From: an uncultured Campylobacter sp.
Lineage (GTDB): Bacteria > Campylobacterota > Campylobacteria > Campylobacterales > Campylobacteraceae
Assembly (NCBI RefSeq): GCF_938031315.1
Contig: NZ_CALHHT010000095.1
Span: 1 to 7,510, forward strand
Length of the DNA: 7,510 nt
Reading direction: 5' to 3'
Below the pieces are notes generated by a model. The model was given only the letters and a program-made list of their open reading frames with translations, had not been told where the DNA came from and ran no database searches. Both the position numbers and the translations under genes were made by a program. This document shows, piece by piece, positions 1-6,179 of this stretch (positions are counted from its first letter, which is position 1; each line of letters begins with the position of its first letter).

Positions 1-146
1 CGTATTTCCCTAAAGAATCTATACCTGATGGATACAGATTAGGGTTAGGTTCAGATTGGCTAAAAACTAATTGGAATAAATGGGGTTATATTGATTGTGA
101 TATAGAAGATGTTTATATAAGCAGTATGTTAGAAGTGTTGGAGTAA
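1..146 (+). CDS. 3' end of an unidentified gene (partial)
   Basis: An open frame enters from the left edge (first full codon at position 3) and ends at TAA 144-146. About 47 C-terminal residues are visible, beginning YFPKESIPDG and ending MLEVLE. The segment is rich in Trp, Tyr, Asp and Glu and has no membrane segment. I do not recognise the family. It is clearly more AT-rich than the housekeeping genes further right. An Rhs-core remnant follows directly in the same frame. In Rhs loci a small immunity gene often sits just before an orphan core fragment, so an immunity protein is a reasonable guess, but it rests only on position. Alternatively, this could be the variable tip of the Rhs protein itself or an unrelated gene. 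Confidence 0.5.
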   Translation, partial: YFPKESIPDGYRLGLGSDWLKTNWNKWGYIDCDIEDVYISSMLEVLE

Positions 147-314
147 AAACAAGACGCTGAAATAGAAGAACTTTACTATAACAGGTACAGACGGTATAAT
201 TCGGAGACAGGCTTTTACATAAGTAAGTATACGATTGGATTGGCGGGAGATAACCCAACATTATACAGATACGTTTTTGATAGCAAAAAAAAACAAAGAA
301 AATCATGTAAATGA
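147..314 (+). pseudogene. Orphan Rhs-core fragment (start-less remnant)
   Basis: The frame between the TAA at 144-146 and the TGA at 312-314 encodes about 55 residues with no start codon before the conserved part. It contains ELYYNRYRRYNSETGFYIS and then TIGLAGDNPTLYRYV. This is the signature at the end of the Rhs/YD-repeat core (family pattern: YYxxRYRYYdpeTGrfIS, then DPIGLAGGxNLYxYV). In intact Rhs proteins this stretch closes the shell that encloses a C-terminal toxin. Here it ends with a short Lys/Arg-rich tail (KKKQRKSCK) and no toxin domain. Such displaced core pieces arise when Rhs tips are swapped by recombination. The identification is firm from sequence; the history is inferred. 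Confidence 0.75.
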
Positions 315-317
315 ATT

Positions 318-752
318 ATGTCAAAAATAAAAAAGAAAAACAGTATATGGTATTTTGACGATTATTTTAAGTCGCTTCGCAAGAATGAAAACGAAATAGC
401 AAAGCCTATCAGGCAGTTCGTCTCGGATCCGAAAAGGTATCTGTTTAATGCGAAAGAAACCCTTCACGACGCCGTTTTGACTGAATTTAAATTTGGCATT
501 TTAAAAAACGAAGATAGACTGACGATGAAATTTTTATCGCCCTACCATGATAGAAATTTTAAATTTGTTTTCAAAAACGTCCTAGCCGTCCGCTTCAAAA
601 CGGACGATAAGAGCTTTAAAAACAACGATCTGATAGTTTATCAATTTTCGCTAAAGCGGGAAAGCGTTTGCGAGTATGATTTTATCTTTGCGAGCGGACA
701 GAGGATAACCGTGAAATTTAAACAGCTCGAAATCATTGAGGAATTCTTATAA
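318..752 (+). CDS. Hypothetical protein, 144 aa; possible Rhs-linked immunity protein
   Basis: A complete ATG-to-TAA frame of 144 residues starts 3 bases after the stop of the Rhs remnant. No strong Shine-Dalgarno site is visible (only an A/G-rich stretch about 15-25 bases upstream). I do not recognise the family. The protein is soluble-looking, with a Lys-rich start (MSKIKKK), an LHDA motif near residues 49-52, and then alternating hydrophobic/charged strands (residues about 53-140), which suggests a mainly beta fold. There is no signal peptide or membrane segment. Base composition is AT-richer than the genes from ftsY onwards. The position behind an Rhs fragment makes an immunity protein plausible, but no toxin is visible beside it, so this remains an inference from context. 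Confidence 0.65.
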   Translation: MSKIKKKNSIWYFDDYFKSLRKNENEIAKPIRQFVSDPKRYLFNAKETLHDAVLTEFKFGILKNEDRLTMKFLSPYHDRNFKFVFKNVLAVRFKTDDKSFKNNDLIVYQFSLKRESVCEYDFIFASGQRITVKFKQLEIIEEFL

Positions 753-981
753 GCGCGCTGCTTTGCTGATGGCGGAGGGATTTTACGTATTTTAGTGTGA
801 ATGGACGCGAGCGGCGCGTTTTTATGCGGTGCGTGAGCTAAAATTTTGCAAAATTCTAAACGAAAATTGTAAAATTCTAAGTAAAATTTATTCTAAGATA
901 ATCGAGCGGCAAAATTTACAGGGCATTTCGGCGCGTAAAATTTAAGCTTGTTCGGCGAGAATATGTAAATTTAAGCAGAGT
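753..981. other. Convergent spacer between the 144-aa gene and ftsY
   Basis: This 229-bp non-coding stretch lies between two converging genes. It holds one candidate terminator (805-823). The rest is AT-rich sequence with the near-repeated word AAAATTCTAA and a 14-bp palindrome, AATTTTGCAAAATT, at 842-855. I see no tRNA, no small gene and no clear terminator for ftsY on the minus strand. It may mark the boundary between the accessory Rhs patch and the conserved ftsY block. Confidence 0.5.
805..823 (+). terminator. Candidate Rho-independent terminator after the 144-aa gene
   Basis: A 5-bp GC stem (ACGCG at 805-809 pairing with CGCGT at 815-819) has a 5-base loop and runs into five T's (819-823). 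It lies about 50 bases after the stop of the 144-residue gene. The stem is short, so the call is tentative. Confidence 0.35.
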
Positions 982-1845
982 TTAAGCGTAAATCCCATCC
1001 ACCAGTGTCTCTACGAACTGATCCGAGTTAAATTCCGCCAAATCCTCCATCCGTTCGCCCACACCGACGAAAAGTATCGGCAGCCGCAGCTCGCGCGCTA
1101 TGGCGAAAAGTGCGCCGCCTTTGGGCGTGCCGTCGAGCTTCGTGATGATGATGCCATCGAGCCTTACGATCTCGTTGAACGCTCTGGCTTGCGCGACGCT
1201 GTGATTGCCCTGAGTGGCGTCGAGCACGATGATCTTGCGGTGCGGTGCGCCGCTTTTTGCGCGGTCGCAGATGCGCACAATCTTCTCTAACTCCGCGGCT
1301 AAATTTTTCTGATTTTGCAGGCGCCCGGCGGTGTCGATCAGGACGCGATCGATGTTTTTGGCACTAGCTGAGTTAACGGTGTCAAACGCCACAGCAGCGG
1401 GATCGTGCCCTTGCGCGGTCGCTACGATCGGTAGATTTAGGATCTGCGCCCATTTTTTTAATTGCTCGACTGCGCCCGCGCGAAAGGTGTCGCATGCGCC
1501 TAAAATTACGCTCTGGCCACTATTTTTATATAAATTTGCAAGCTTCGCGGTCGTCGTGGTCTTGCCCGCGCCGTTTACGCCGATGATGAGCTCTACGAAG
1601 GGCTTCTCATCCGCGGGTTTAGCGATCTCGTAATCGAAATAGTTCTTCAAAACGCCCTTAAGATCATCTTTGGCAACTAGCTTTTTTGCGGGAAGTTTTT
1701 CTAAAATCTCTTCTACAAGCTCGTAGCCTACGTCGGCTTCAAGCAGCATCTCTTCTAGGATTTCTTTTGAAATTTTATCTTCGCCCTTTGCACCTCGCAT
1801 CGCGCCTATGGTCTTGCTAAGCCCTTTTTTAAAAAATTCGAACAT
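982..1845 (-). CDS. ftsY: FtsY, signal recognition particle receptor GTPase
   Basis: FtsY docks the SRP-ribosome complex at the inner membrane. Its GTPase pairs with that of Ffh to hand nascent membrane proteins to SecYEG. The 287-residue protein is an almost bare NG module. The helical N domain covers about residues 1-75. The G domain carries the P-loop GVNGAGKTTTTAK (89-101), DTFRAGA (119-125), DTAGR (171-175), TKLDGTPKGG (235-244) and the closing GVGE...DL (261-269). The long acidic A domain of E. coli FtsY is absent; the short N-terminal helix MFEFFKKGLSK probably serves for membrane contact, as in other short FtsY proteins. The ATG overlaps the TGA of the upstream lipoprotein gene by one base (TGATG), so the two are co-transcribed and probably translationally coupled. 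All key motifs are intact. Confidence 0.98.
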   Translation of the reverse strand: MFEFFKKGLSKTIGAMRGAKGEDKISKEILEEMLLEADVGYELVEEILEKLPAKKLVAKDDLKGVLKNYFDYEIAKPADEKPFVELIIGVNGAGKTTTTAKLANLYKNSGQSVILGACDTFRAGAVEQLKKWAQILNLPIVATAQGHDPAAVAFDTVNSASAKNIDRVLIDTAGRLQNQKNLAAELEKIVRICDRAKSGAPHRKIIVLDATQGNHSVAQARAFNEIVRLDGIIITKLDGTPKGGALFAIARELRLPILFVGVGERMEDLAEFNSDQFVETLVDGIYA

Positions 1846-2426
1846 CAGAAAATTTTCTCCAATTCGGTCATTAAAATTTCTTCCGGCATCAGCCCGAAAT
1901 ACTGCGCGCTAAACTCGCCCTTTTCGTCGTATATCGCCATATACGGCACTTCGTTTATGCCGCCTAGCGCCTTTGTAAAAAAGTCCGTCCCTTCGCCGTA
2001 AGCGATCGCGTAATTTACCTCGTGCGCGCTTGCGTAGGCCTTAGCGTCGTCTAGGCTCGCATCACCGATCATCACGCCGATTATGTCAAGCTTGCCGGAG
2101 TAGGCTTGTTTGGCGGCGTTTAGCGCGCTTACTTGCACGGCGCAGGCGTCGCACCACGGCGTAAAAAACGCAAATAGCGTCACGGTGGAGTTATTATCGA
2201 TTCGAAAGCCCTGCTTTGTCTTTTGCATATTCAAAATTTTGCCGTTACTTAGCTGGAGTGTAAAAGGAGCGGTATAATCGACCTGGATTACGGCTTCGGT
2301 TTCGGACTGCGGCTGCGTGGCGTTGGCCTCGGTCGGGGTATCGCTTGATTTTTTATCCTCATCATCGCCGCAACCTGCAAGAAATAAAAAAGCCGTAAAA
2401 AGCGCTAGAAAAAAACGAAATTTCAT
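1845..2426 (-). CDS. Thioredoxin-fold lipoprotein (TlpA/ResA-like)
   Basis: This 193-residue protein is probably a membrane-anchored thiol-disulfide oxidoreductase facing the periplasm. It has a lipoprotein signal peptide with lipobox LAGC (lipidated Cys19), then a polar linker rich in Asp, Glu, Ser and Thr (about 20-50). A thioredoxin-like domain follows with active site PWCDAC (Cys92 and Cys95) and a cis-Pro in EVP (Pro161). These match the TlpA/ResA/AhpC-TSA-like group used for cytochrome c maturation or envelope thiol reduction; the exact partner cannot be read from sequence. The ATG has an AAGG site six bases upstream and a good extended -10 box in the divergent spacer. It is first in an operon with ftsY. 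This pairing is, as I recall, also present in C. jejuni. Confidence 0.92.
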   Translation of the reverse strand: MKFRFFLALFTAFLFLAGCGDDEDKKSSDTPTEANATQPQSETEAVIQVDYTAPFTLQLSNGKILNMQKTKQGFRIDNNSTVTLFAFFTPWCDACAVQVSALNAAKQAYSGKLDIIGVMIGDASLDDAKAYASAHEVNYAIAYGEGTDFFTKALGGINEVPYMAIYDEKGEFSAQYFGLMPEEILMTELEKIF

Positions 2427-2452
2427 AATGAACCTTAAAATTTTATCGCAAA

Positions 2453-2460
2453 ATTATACA
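2453..2460 (-). promoter_or_regulatory. Extended -10 box for the lipoprotein-ftsY operon
   Basis: On the minus strand this reads TGTATAAT, a perfect extended -10, with T-rich sequence upstream instead of a clear -35. That is usual for the Campylobacter housekeeping sigma factor. It implies a start near 2446 and a leader of about 20 bases before the ATG at 2426. Confidence 0.5.
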
Positions 2461-2469
2461 AAAAATAGT

Positions 2470-2475
2470 TAAAAT
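2470..2475 (+). promoter_or_regulatory. Candidate -10 box for the cyclo-ligase-rny operon
   Basis: TAAAAT on the plus strand lies about 32 bases before the ATG at 2508, in an A/T-rich stretch without a clear -35. A second choice is TATTTT at 2485-2490, which would give a very short leader. It sits back to back with the minus-strand promoter, so the two transcripts may compete for the same 81-bp spacer. Confidence 0.35.
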
Positions 2476-2507
2476 AAGCGTTAATATTTTATTCGAAAGA
2501 TCAAGCG

Positions 2508-3125
2508 ATGCAAAAGAATGAATTTAGAGCAATTTGCAAATCGCGTCTAAAATCTCACGCCGCGCGTGCGGCTAGATGCGAGCATTATGAGCTATTATGG
2601 CGGCTTGAGCGGCTGATAAAATTTTTAAAAGCGCGTAAAATTTTGATATTTTTGCCGATGAGCTACGAGCCGAACGTTTTGATTTTAAGAAAAAAGCTAT
2701 CAAAAAGCTGCGAATTTTACGTCCCGTTTATGGTGGATATTAGTTTAAAAATGGTAAGATTGCGTTTACCTTTTAAAATTTCGTGCTTTGGGTTGCGACA
2801 GACGCTGCCGCAAAACGGGTATTTTAAAAAGGTCGATCTAGCCGTGGTTCCAGCTATCGGAGTGGATGGCGCAATGGCTAGAATAGGACATGGGAAAGGA
2901 TTTTACGATATGTTTTTTTCAGGTCTTAAGTTTAAGCCCGCAATCGCGTTCGTGAGTATAAAAGACTGCTTTTGCAGCGAAATTTTATCGCTTGATCACG
3001 ACGTTAAGGGCGATTTTTACATAACTCCGAGCCAAAATTACCTAAAAAGAGGAAAGTATGATAGAGATTTTAATCGCCTTGTGCGCTCTTGCGGTGGGCG
3101 CTGGCATAGGATACTTAGTAGCTAG
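2508..3125 (+). CDS. 5-formyltetrahydrofolate cyclo-ligase (MTHFS family)
   Basis: This cytosolic enzyme converts 5-formyltetrahydrofolate to 5,10-methenyltetrahydrofolate with ATP, returning stored folate to one-carbon metabolism. Visible family marks are the Lys/Arg-rich N terminus (MQKNEFRAICKSRLKS), ILIFLPMSYEPNV (about 45-57), FYVPFMV (70-76), VDLAVVPAIGVDG (109-121) and the hallmark RIGHGKGFYD (125-134) that forms the nucleotide/folate pocket. The domain should end near DHDVKGDFYITP (163-174), yet the frame runs about 30 residues further. Its last 68 bases lie inside rny in another frame. The tail is Arg- and Cys-rich and looks like rny sequence read out of frame, so it may be non-functional. 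Start: ATG with a weak GAAAGA site. It is first in the plus-strand operon with rny. Confidence 0.9.
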   Translation: MQKNEFRAICKSRLKSHAARAARCEHYELLWRLERLIKFLKARKILIFLPMSYEPNVLILRKKLSKSCEFYVPFMVDISLKMVRLRLPFKISCFGLRQTLPQNGYFKKVDLAVVPAIGVDGAMARIGHGKGFYDMFFSGLKFKPAIAFVSIKDCFCSEILSLDHDVKGDFYITPSQNYLKRGKYDRDFNRLVRSCGGRWHRILSS

Positions 3126-4611
3126 AAAGATCAATAACGCCAATTACGATTTCTTCGTCGAACAAGCCAAAGCTAAAGCTAAAGCGATAGAATTTGAAGC
3201 CGAGGGCATCTTGCGAAATTCTAAAATTTCGGTGCAGGAAGCTGAGTTTGAAGCTAAGAAAAAATACGAAGATAAGGCAAGCAAACTGCAGAAAGAATTT
3301 AACGTTAAATTTGACGAGCTCGGTAAAAAGGAGCACGCGCTTCTAACCGAGCAAGAAATTTTAAAAGACAGCAAAAAGGAGCTCGAAAGCGCCAAAAAAG
3401 AGGCGAAATTCCTCTACGAAGAGGGCTCGAATTTAAAGAAAAGCTATGAAGAGAAGCTCTCCGAGGCGCTTAAGGTGCTTGAGCGCGTGGCGGGCTTTAC
3501 GCAGGATGAGGCGCGCGCACAGGTGCTTAAGAAGGTCGAGGAGCAAAGCCGCACCGACATCGCTCACATCGTGCGAAAGTATGAAGAGGAAGCCAAAAAA
3601 GAGGCGCGAAAAAAGGCGAATTATATTTTAGCGCAGGCTACGTCGCGCTTTGCGGGCGAGTTTGCGGCAGAGCGACTTATCAACGTCGTAAATATCAAAA
3701 ACGATGAGCTAAAAGGTCGCATCATCGGCAAAGAGGGGCGCAATATAAAGGCGCTTGAGATGACTCTTGGCGTGGATGTTATCATCGACGATACCCCGAA
3801 TGCGATCATCGTAAGCTCACATAATCTCTACCGCCGCGCCATCGCCGTTCGCGTCATCGAAACTCTTATCGAGGACGGCAGAATTCAGCCTGCGCGTATC
3901 GAGGACATCTACAAAAAAGTAAGCGACGAATTTGAAGCTAGCATCGCCGAAGAGGGCGAAAATATCGTAATGGATCTAGGCCTTAGCAAAATTCACCCCG
4001 AAATTTTAAAACTCATCGGCAAGCTTAAATTTCGCGCCAGCTACGGGCAGAACGCCCTTGCGCACAGCCTTGAGGTCGCACATCTTGCGGGCATCATCGC
4101 CGCAGAAACGGGCGGAGATCAAAAGCTGGCCAAGCGGGCGGGTTTACTTCACGACATCGGCAAGGCGCTAACTCACGAATATGAGGGCTCGCACGTGGAT
4201 CTGGGCGCTGAGGTTTGCCGCCGCTACAAAGAGCATCCGGTAGTTATAAACGCGATCTACGCCCACCACGGCCACGAGGAGGCCACCAGCGTAGAAAGCG
4301 CCGCAGTCTGTGCCGCAGACGCGCTAAGTGCCGCGCGCCCGGGCGCCAGACGAGAGGTGCTAGAAAGCTATCTAAAGCGCGTTAGCGACATCGAAGCGAT
4401 CGCGATGAGTAAAACGGGCGTTAAGCAGGCCTATGCGATCAACGCAGGTCGCGAGATCCGCGTCATCGCAAACGCCAAGCTTATGAACGACGACGAGGCG
4501 GTTTTGGTCGCCAAAGAGATCGCCTCCGAGATCCAAGATAAGGTTCAATTCCCAGGCGAGATCAAGGTTAACGTCATACGCGAGCTTCGCGCGGTCGAGA
4601 TAGCCAAATAA
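3058..4611 (+). CDS. rny: RNase Y, membrane-anchored endoribonuclease
   Basis: RNase Y starts mRNA decay by endonucleolytic cleavage at the inner face of the cytoplasmic membrane. The 517-residue protein has the full family layout and length: a transmembrane helix (about 3-22), a long Lys/Glu-rich coiled coil (about 30-185), a KH RNA-binding domain with the loop IIGKEGRN (222-229), and an HD domain with metal-binding HDIG at 365-368, preceded by ALAHSLEVAHLAG (333-345). The start is ATG 3058, chosen because AGAGGAAAG lies just upstream and the membrane helix begins at residue 3. That places the start inside the cyclo-ligase gene (68-base overlap), so translation is probably coupled. Campylobacter lacks RNase E as far as is known, which makes RNase Y a main mRNA-decay nuclease here. 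Confidence 0.98.
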   Translation: MIEILIALCALAVGAGIGYLVARKINNANYDFFVEQAKAKAKAIEFEAEGILRNSKISVQEAEFEAKKKYEDKASKLQKEFNVKFDELGKKEHALLTEQEILKDSKKELESAKKEAKFLYEEGSNLKKSYEEKLSEALKVLERVAGFTQDEARAQVLKKVEEQSRTDIAHIVRKYEEEAKKEARKKANYILAQATSRFAGEFAAERLINVVNIKNDELKGRIIGKEGRNIKALEMTLGVDVIIDDTPNAIIVSSHNLYRRAIAVRVIETLIEDGRIQPARIEDIYKKVSDEFEASIAEEGENIVMDLGLSKIHPEILKLIGKLKFRASYGQNALAHSLEVAHLAGIIAAETGGDQKLAKRAGLLHDIGKALTHEYEGSHVDLGAEVCRRYKEHPVVINAIYAHHGHEEATSVESAAVCAADALSAARPGARREVLESYLKRVSDIEAIAMSKTGVKQAYAINAGREIRVIANAKLMNDDEAVLVAKEIASEIQDKVQFPGEIKVNVIRELRAVEIAK

Positions 4612-4621
4612 GGAGTGTGAA

Positions 4622-5209
4622 ATGAAAAAATTTATAATCGCTTTATTTTTGCTTTTTAACGCGGCATTTGCCGATGATGAGCTCATCATCAATAGTGCCA
4701 GCGCCTATTCGTCGGTAATGCGCACAAACTCGCAGTACAAATATCTAGCGCAACAAGCCCGCGCGATAGTGATCTTTCCGAGCGTCAAAAAGCTGGGCTT
4801 CATCATAGGCGGAATGTACGGCGAGGGGATCATCGTCTACAATAATGACGGCGCGCGCAGCGTAAGCGGCGCAGAGATCAGCAGCGCCAGCATCGGACTT
4901 CAGATCGGCTACGAGGATAATTATTTAGTCATTTTCGTGATGAACGACGACGTGATCGAAAAGATGCGAAAATCCCAAATCACGCTCTCGGGCGATGCGA
5001 CGGCGGTCGCGGGCAATTATAGCGCTGATTCGGGCGCGCTGGACGTGCTAAATCAGGATATGTACGTCTTTACGAACAAGGGCGGATTATTTGCTGGCGT
5101 GAGCTTGGGCGGCTCGGTGCTGGAGACTAAAAGCGATCGCGCTTTTGATCCGAACAGCGATGGCTATGCATTTTTGATGCGCATAATCGGCGCGGAGGGC
5201 GGATATTGA
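4622..5209 (+). CDS. Exported SYLF-domain (Ysc84-like) lipid-binding protein
   Basis: This 195-residue protein has a clear Sec signal peptide (KK, hydrophobic core, cleavage after AFA at residue 17). It then has a SYLF/Ysc84 domain: the typical ARAIVIFPSVKKLGFIIGG (47-64), YGEGIIVYNN (66-75), a segment IGLQIGYE (91-98), and GGLFAGVSLGGS near 154-165. SYLF domains bind phosphoinositides in eukaryotes. Bacterial members are exported and their role is not well defined; an envelope lipid-binding role is the usual annotation. The start is ATG with a strong AAGGAG site, 10 bases after the rny stop, so it is probably co-transcribed with rny. No lipobox is seen, so a soluble periplasmic protein is expected. 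Confidence 0.92.
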   Translation: MKKFIIALFLLFNAAFADDELIINSASAYSSVMRTNSQYKYLAQQARAIVIFPSVKKLGFIIGGMYGEGIIVYNNDGARSVSGAEISSASIGLQIGYEDNYLVIFVMNDDVIEKMRKSQITLSGDATAVAGNYSADSGALDVLNQDMYVFTNKGGLFAGVSLGGSVLETKSDRAFDPNSDGYAFLMRIIGAEGGY

Positions 5210-5241
5210 TTTCAAAGAATATAGCCTGTGCGCGCTTTGGT

Positions 5242-5266
5242 GGCTAAATTTAGTCCAAATTTAGCC
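5242..5266. other. Perfect 10-bp stem-loop after the SYLF gene
   Basis: GGCTAAATTT (5242-5251) pairs with AAATTTAGCC (5257-5266) around the loop AGTCC. It begins 32 bases after the SYLF stop, where a transcript end would be expected, but it lacks a following T-run, so it is not a standard terminator. It may protect the 3' end of the rny-SYLF mRNA or simply reflect the AAATTTAG word pattern. Confidence 0.45.
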
Positions 5267-5520
5267 GAAATTTAGTCCGACGATCGCAGGCTAAATTTAA
5301 ATATTTGTGAAATTTAGCGCCGCTTGCTTGCGAAACTTTGCAAATTTTAATTTAGCGTTTTTCTAAATTTAGCTTCGCGTGAGCTTTGAAGTCGTGCAGA
5401 TCGAGCTTTACGCGGCGGCTATTGCAAAACATGGAATTTGCCTGCTCGTCGTGTGTAAATTTAGAGCTTTAAATTTAGCTACCGCGTTGCAAGCCCGCAA
5501 ACCGAAAGAGCGTATGCTAG

Positions 5521-5544
5521 GAAATTCCGTTGTAGCGGAATTTC
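5521..5544. other. Perfect 9-bp stem-loop, possible dispersed-repeat element
   Basis: GAAATTCCG (5521-5529) pairs with CGGAATTTC (5536-5544) around TTGTAG; an inner T-G pair could tighten the loop to four bases. No T-run follows on either strand, so a terminator is unlikely. It sits about 70 bases before the DedA start and upstream of its likely promoter. Confidence 0.45.
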
Positions 5545-5581
5545 GGCGCATAAAAGCCTCGAAATTTTGAAATTTAAAACC

Positions 5582-5597
5582 TAAAATTTAATAGAAT
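5582..5597 (+). promoter_or_regulatory. Candidate promoter for the DedA-barnase-barstar operon
   Basis: Two -10-like boxes are present: TAAAAT at 5582-5587 and TAGAAT at 5592-5597. The first gives a leader of about 20 bases, long enough to hold the AAGGA ribosome site at 5605-5609. No clear -35 is visible. It is the only evident promoter ahead of the three-gene operon. Confidence 0.35.
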
Positions 5598-5613
5598 TTT
5601 ATGAAAGGATTTG

Positions 5614-6177
5614 ATGGAGTCGATGTTTGAAAACCTCCATACGTGGGGGTATCTGATACTGTTTTTGTATTCGCTGGGCGGAGGATTTTTGGCGCTTGCG
5701 GCAGCGGGCGTGCTAAGCTCGGCCGGCGAGCTCAATATCGTCTTATGCATCGTAATCGCCTGCATATCGAACTTTATAGGCGATTCGGGGCTGTTTTTAG
5801 TAAGTCGTTACAATAAAAAAGAGATCATGCCATATCTGCGCAAACAGCGCCGCAACCTCGCTCTGGCGCAGATCTTGTTTCGTAAATACGGCGACCGCAT
5901 AATTTTAATCAAAAAATTCATCTACGGCCTCAAAACCCTCGTACCGATCGCGATCGGTATCACAAAATATTCGTTTTTAAAATTTAGCGTCATCAACGCC
6001 GTAAGTTCGCTCATTTGGGCGCTTGTGGTAGGGCTACTGAGCTACTACGCGGGCGATTTCGTGCGCGAGCTCTATGTGCACATTAAGGACGCGCCGTGGA
6101 TCGCTCCGCTGGCTCTAGGCGCGATAGTAGCGGCGATCGTGCTCTATTTTCGCTTTGCGACCCGCAAAAGAGGCTAG
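5614..6177 (+). CDS. DedA/SNARE-associated family membrane protein
   Basis: This 187-residue inner-membrane protein is of the DedA family, whose studied members move undecaprenyl phosphate or phospholipids across the membrane and support envelope balance. Visible parts are hydrophobic segments at about 12-34 and 42-64, the family block GDSGLFLVSRYNKKE (56-70), and FRKYGDRIILIKKFIYGLK (89-107). These are followed by TLVPIAIGITKYSFLKF (108-124), NAVSSLIWALVVGLLSYYAG (128-147) and a last membrane helix at about 162-180. The usual RFxPGxR motif reads KKFIYGLK here, a variant. The start is ATG 5614 after AAGGA; a TTG one codon earlier is possible. The transporter substrate cannot be told from sequence. 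It is first in a tight operon with the barnase-like gene two bases downstream. Confidence 0.9.
   Translation: MESMFENLHTWGYLILFLYSLGGGFLALAAAGVLSSAGELNIVLCIVIACISNFIGDSGLFLVSRYNKKEIMPYLRKQRRNLALAQILFRKYGDRIILIKKFIYGLKTLVPIAIGITKYSFLKFSVINAVSSLIWALVVGLLSYYAGDFVRELYVHIKDAPWIAPLALGAIVAAIVLYFRFATRKRG
6166..6173 (+). promoter_or_regulatory. Ribosome site that fixes the barnase-gene start at GTG 6180
   Basis: AAAAGAGG, inside the last codons of the DedA gene, lies six bases before GTG 6180. It selects this start over an in-frame ATG at 6096, which would add 28 residues with no ribosome site and bury the signal/anchor segment. Confidence 0.6.
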
Positions 6178-6179
6178 CG

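Larger units (their letters stand above)
5210..5613. repeat. 404-bp non-coding spacer with repeated AAATTTAG words
   Basis: No convincing gene lies here. The octamer AAATTTAG occurs seven times exactly (5246, 5257, 5268, 5310, 5365, 5457, 5471). Several copies are flanked by GGCT or CC so that they form direct repeats (AAATTTAGTCC at 5246 and 5268; GGCTAAATTT at 5242 and 5289) and one perfect stem-loop. A second stem-loop lies at 5521-5544. The last 40 bases carry the likely promoter and ribosome site for the DedA gene. The frame from GTG 5379 to 5570 looks accidental. Confidence 0.55.

Noticed and set aside
67..306. 79-codon minus-strand frame opposite the Rhs remnant
   Set aside because: The plus strand carries the recognisable Rhs-core motif; the minus frame gives a composition-driven Tyr/Leu/Cys-rich peptide with no family features.
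842..855. 14-bp palindrome AATTTTGCAAAATT as an operator or terminator
   Set aside because: It is very AT-rich, has no T-run, and matches the general AAAATTTT word use of these spacers.
1331..1633. 100-codon plus-strand frame inside ftsY
   Set aside because: It is antisense to the conserved FtsY G domain and is a shadow of that gene.
4372..4692. Minus-strand frame across the end of rny and start of the SYLF gene
   Set aside because: It is antisense to two well-supported genes and shows no motif of its own.
5379..5570. 63-codon frame with a GTG start in the spacer before DedA
   Set aside because: It has no ribosome site, is built largely of AAATTTAG repeats and the 5521-5544 stem-loop, and shows no domain; it is better explained as repeat-rich non-coding DNA.
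6096..6179. Upstream in-frame ATG that would lengthen the ribonuclease by 28 residues
   Set aside because: It has no ribosome site, lies inside the DedA gene, and would bury the signal/anchor segment; GTG 6180 has AAAAGAGG six bases upstream.
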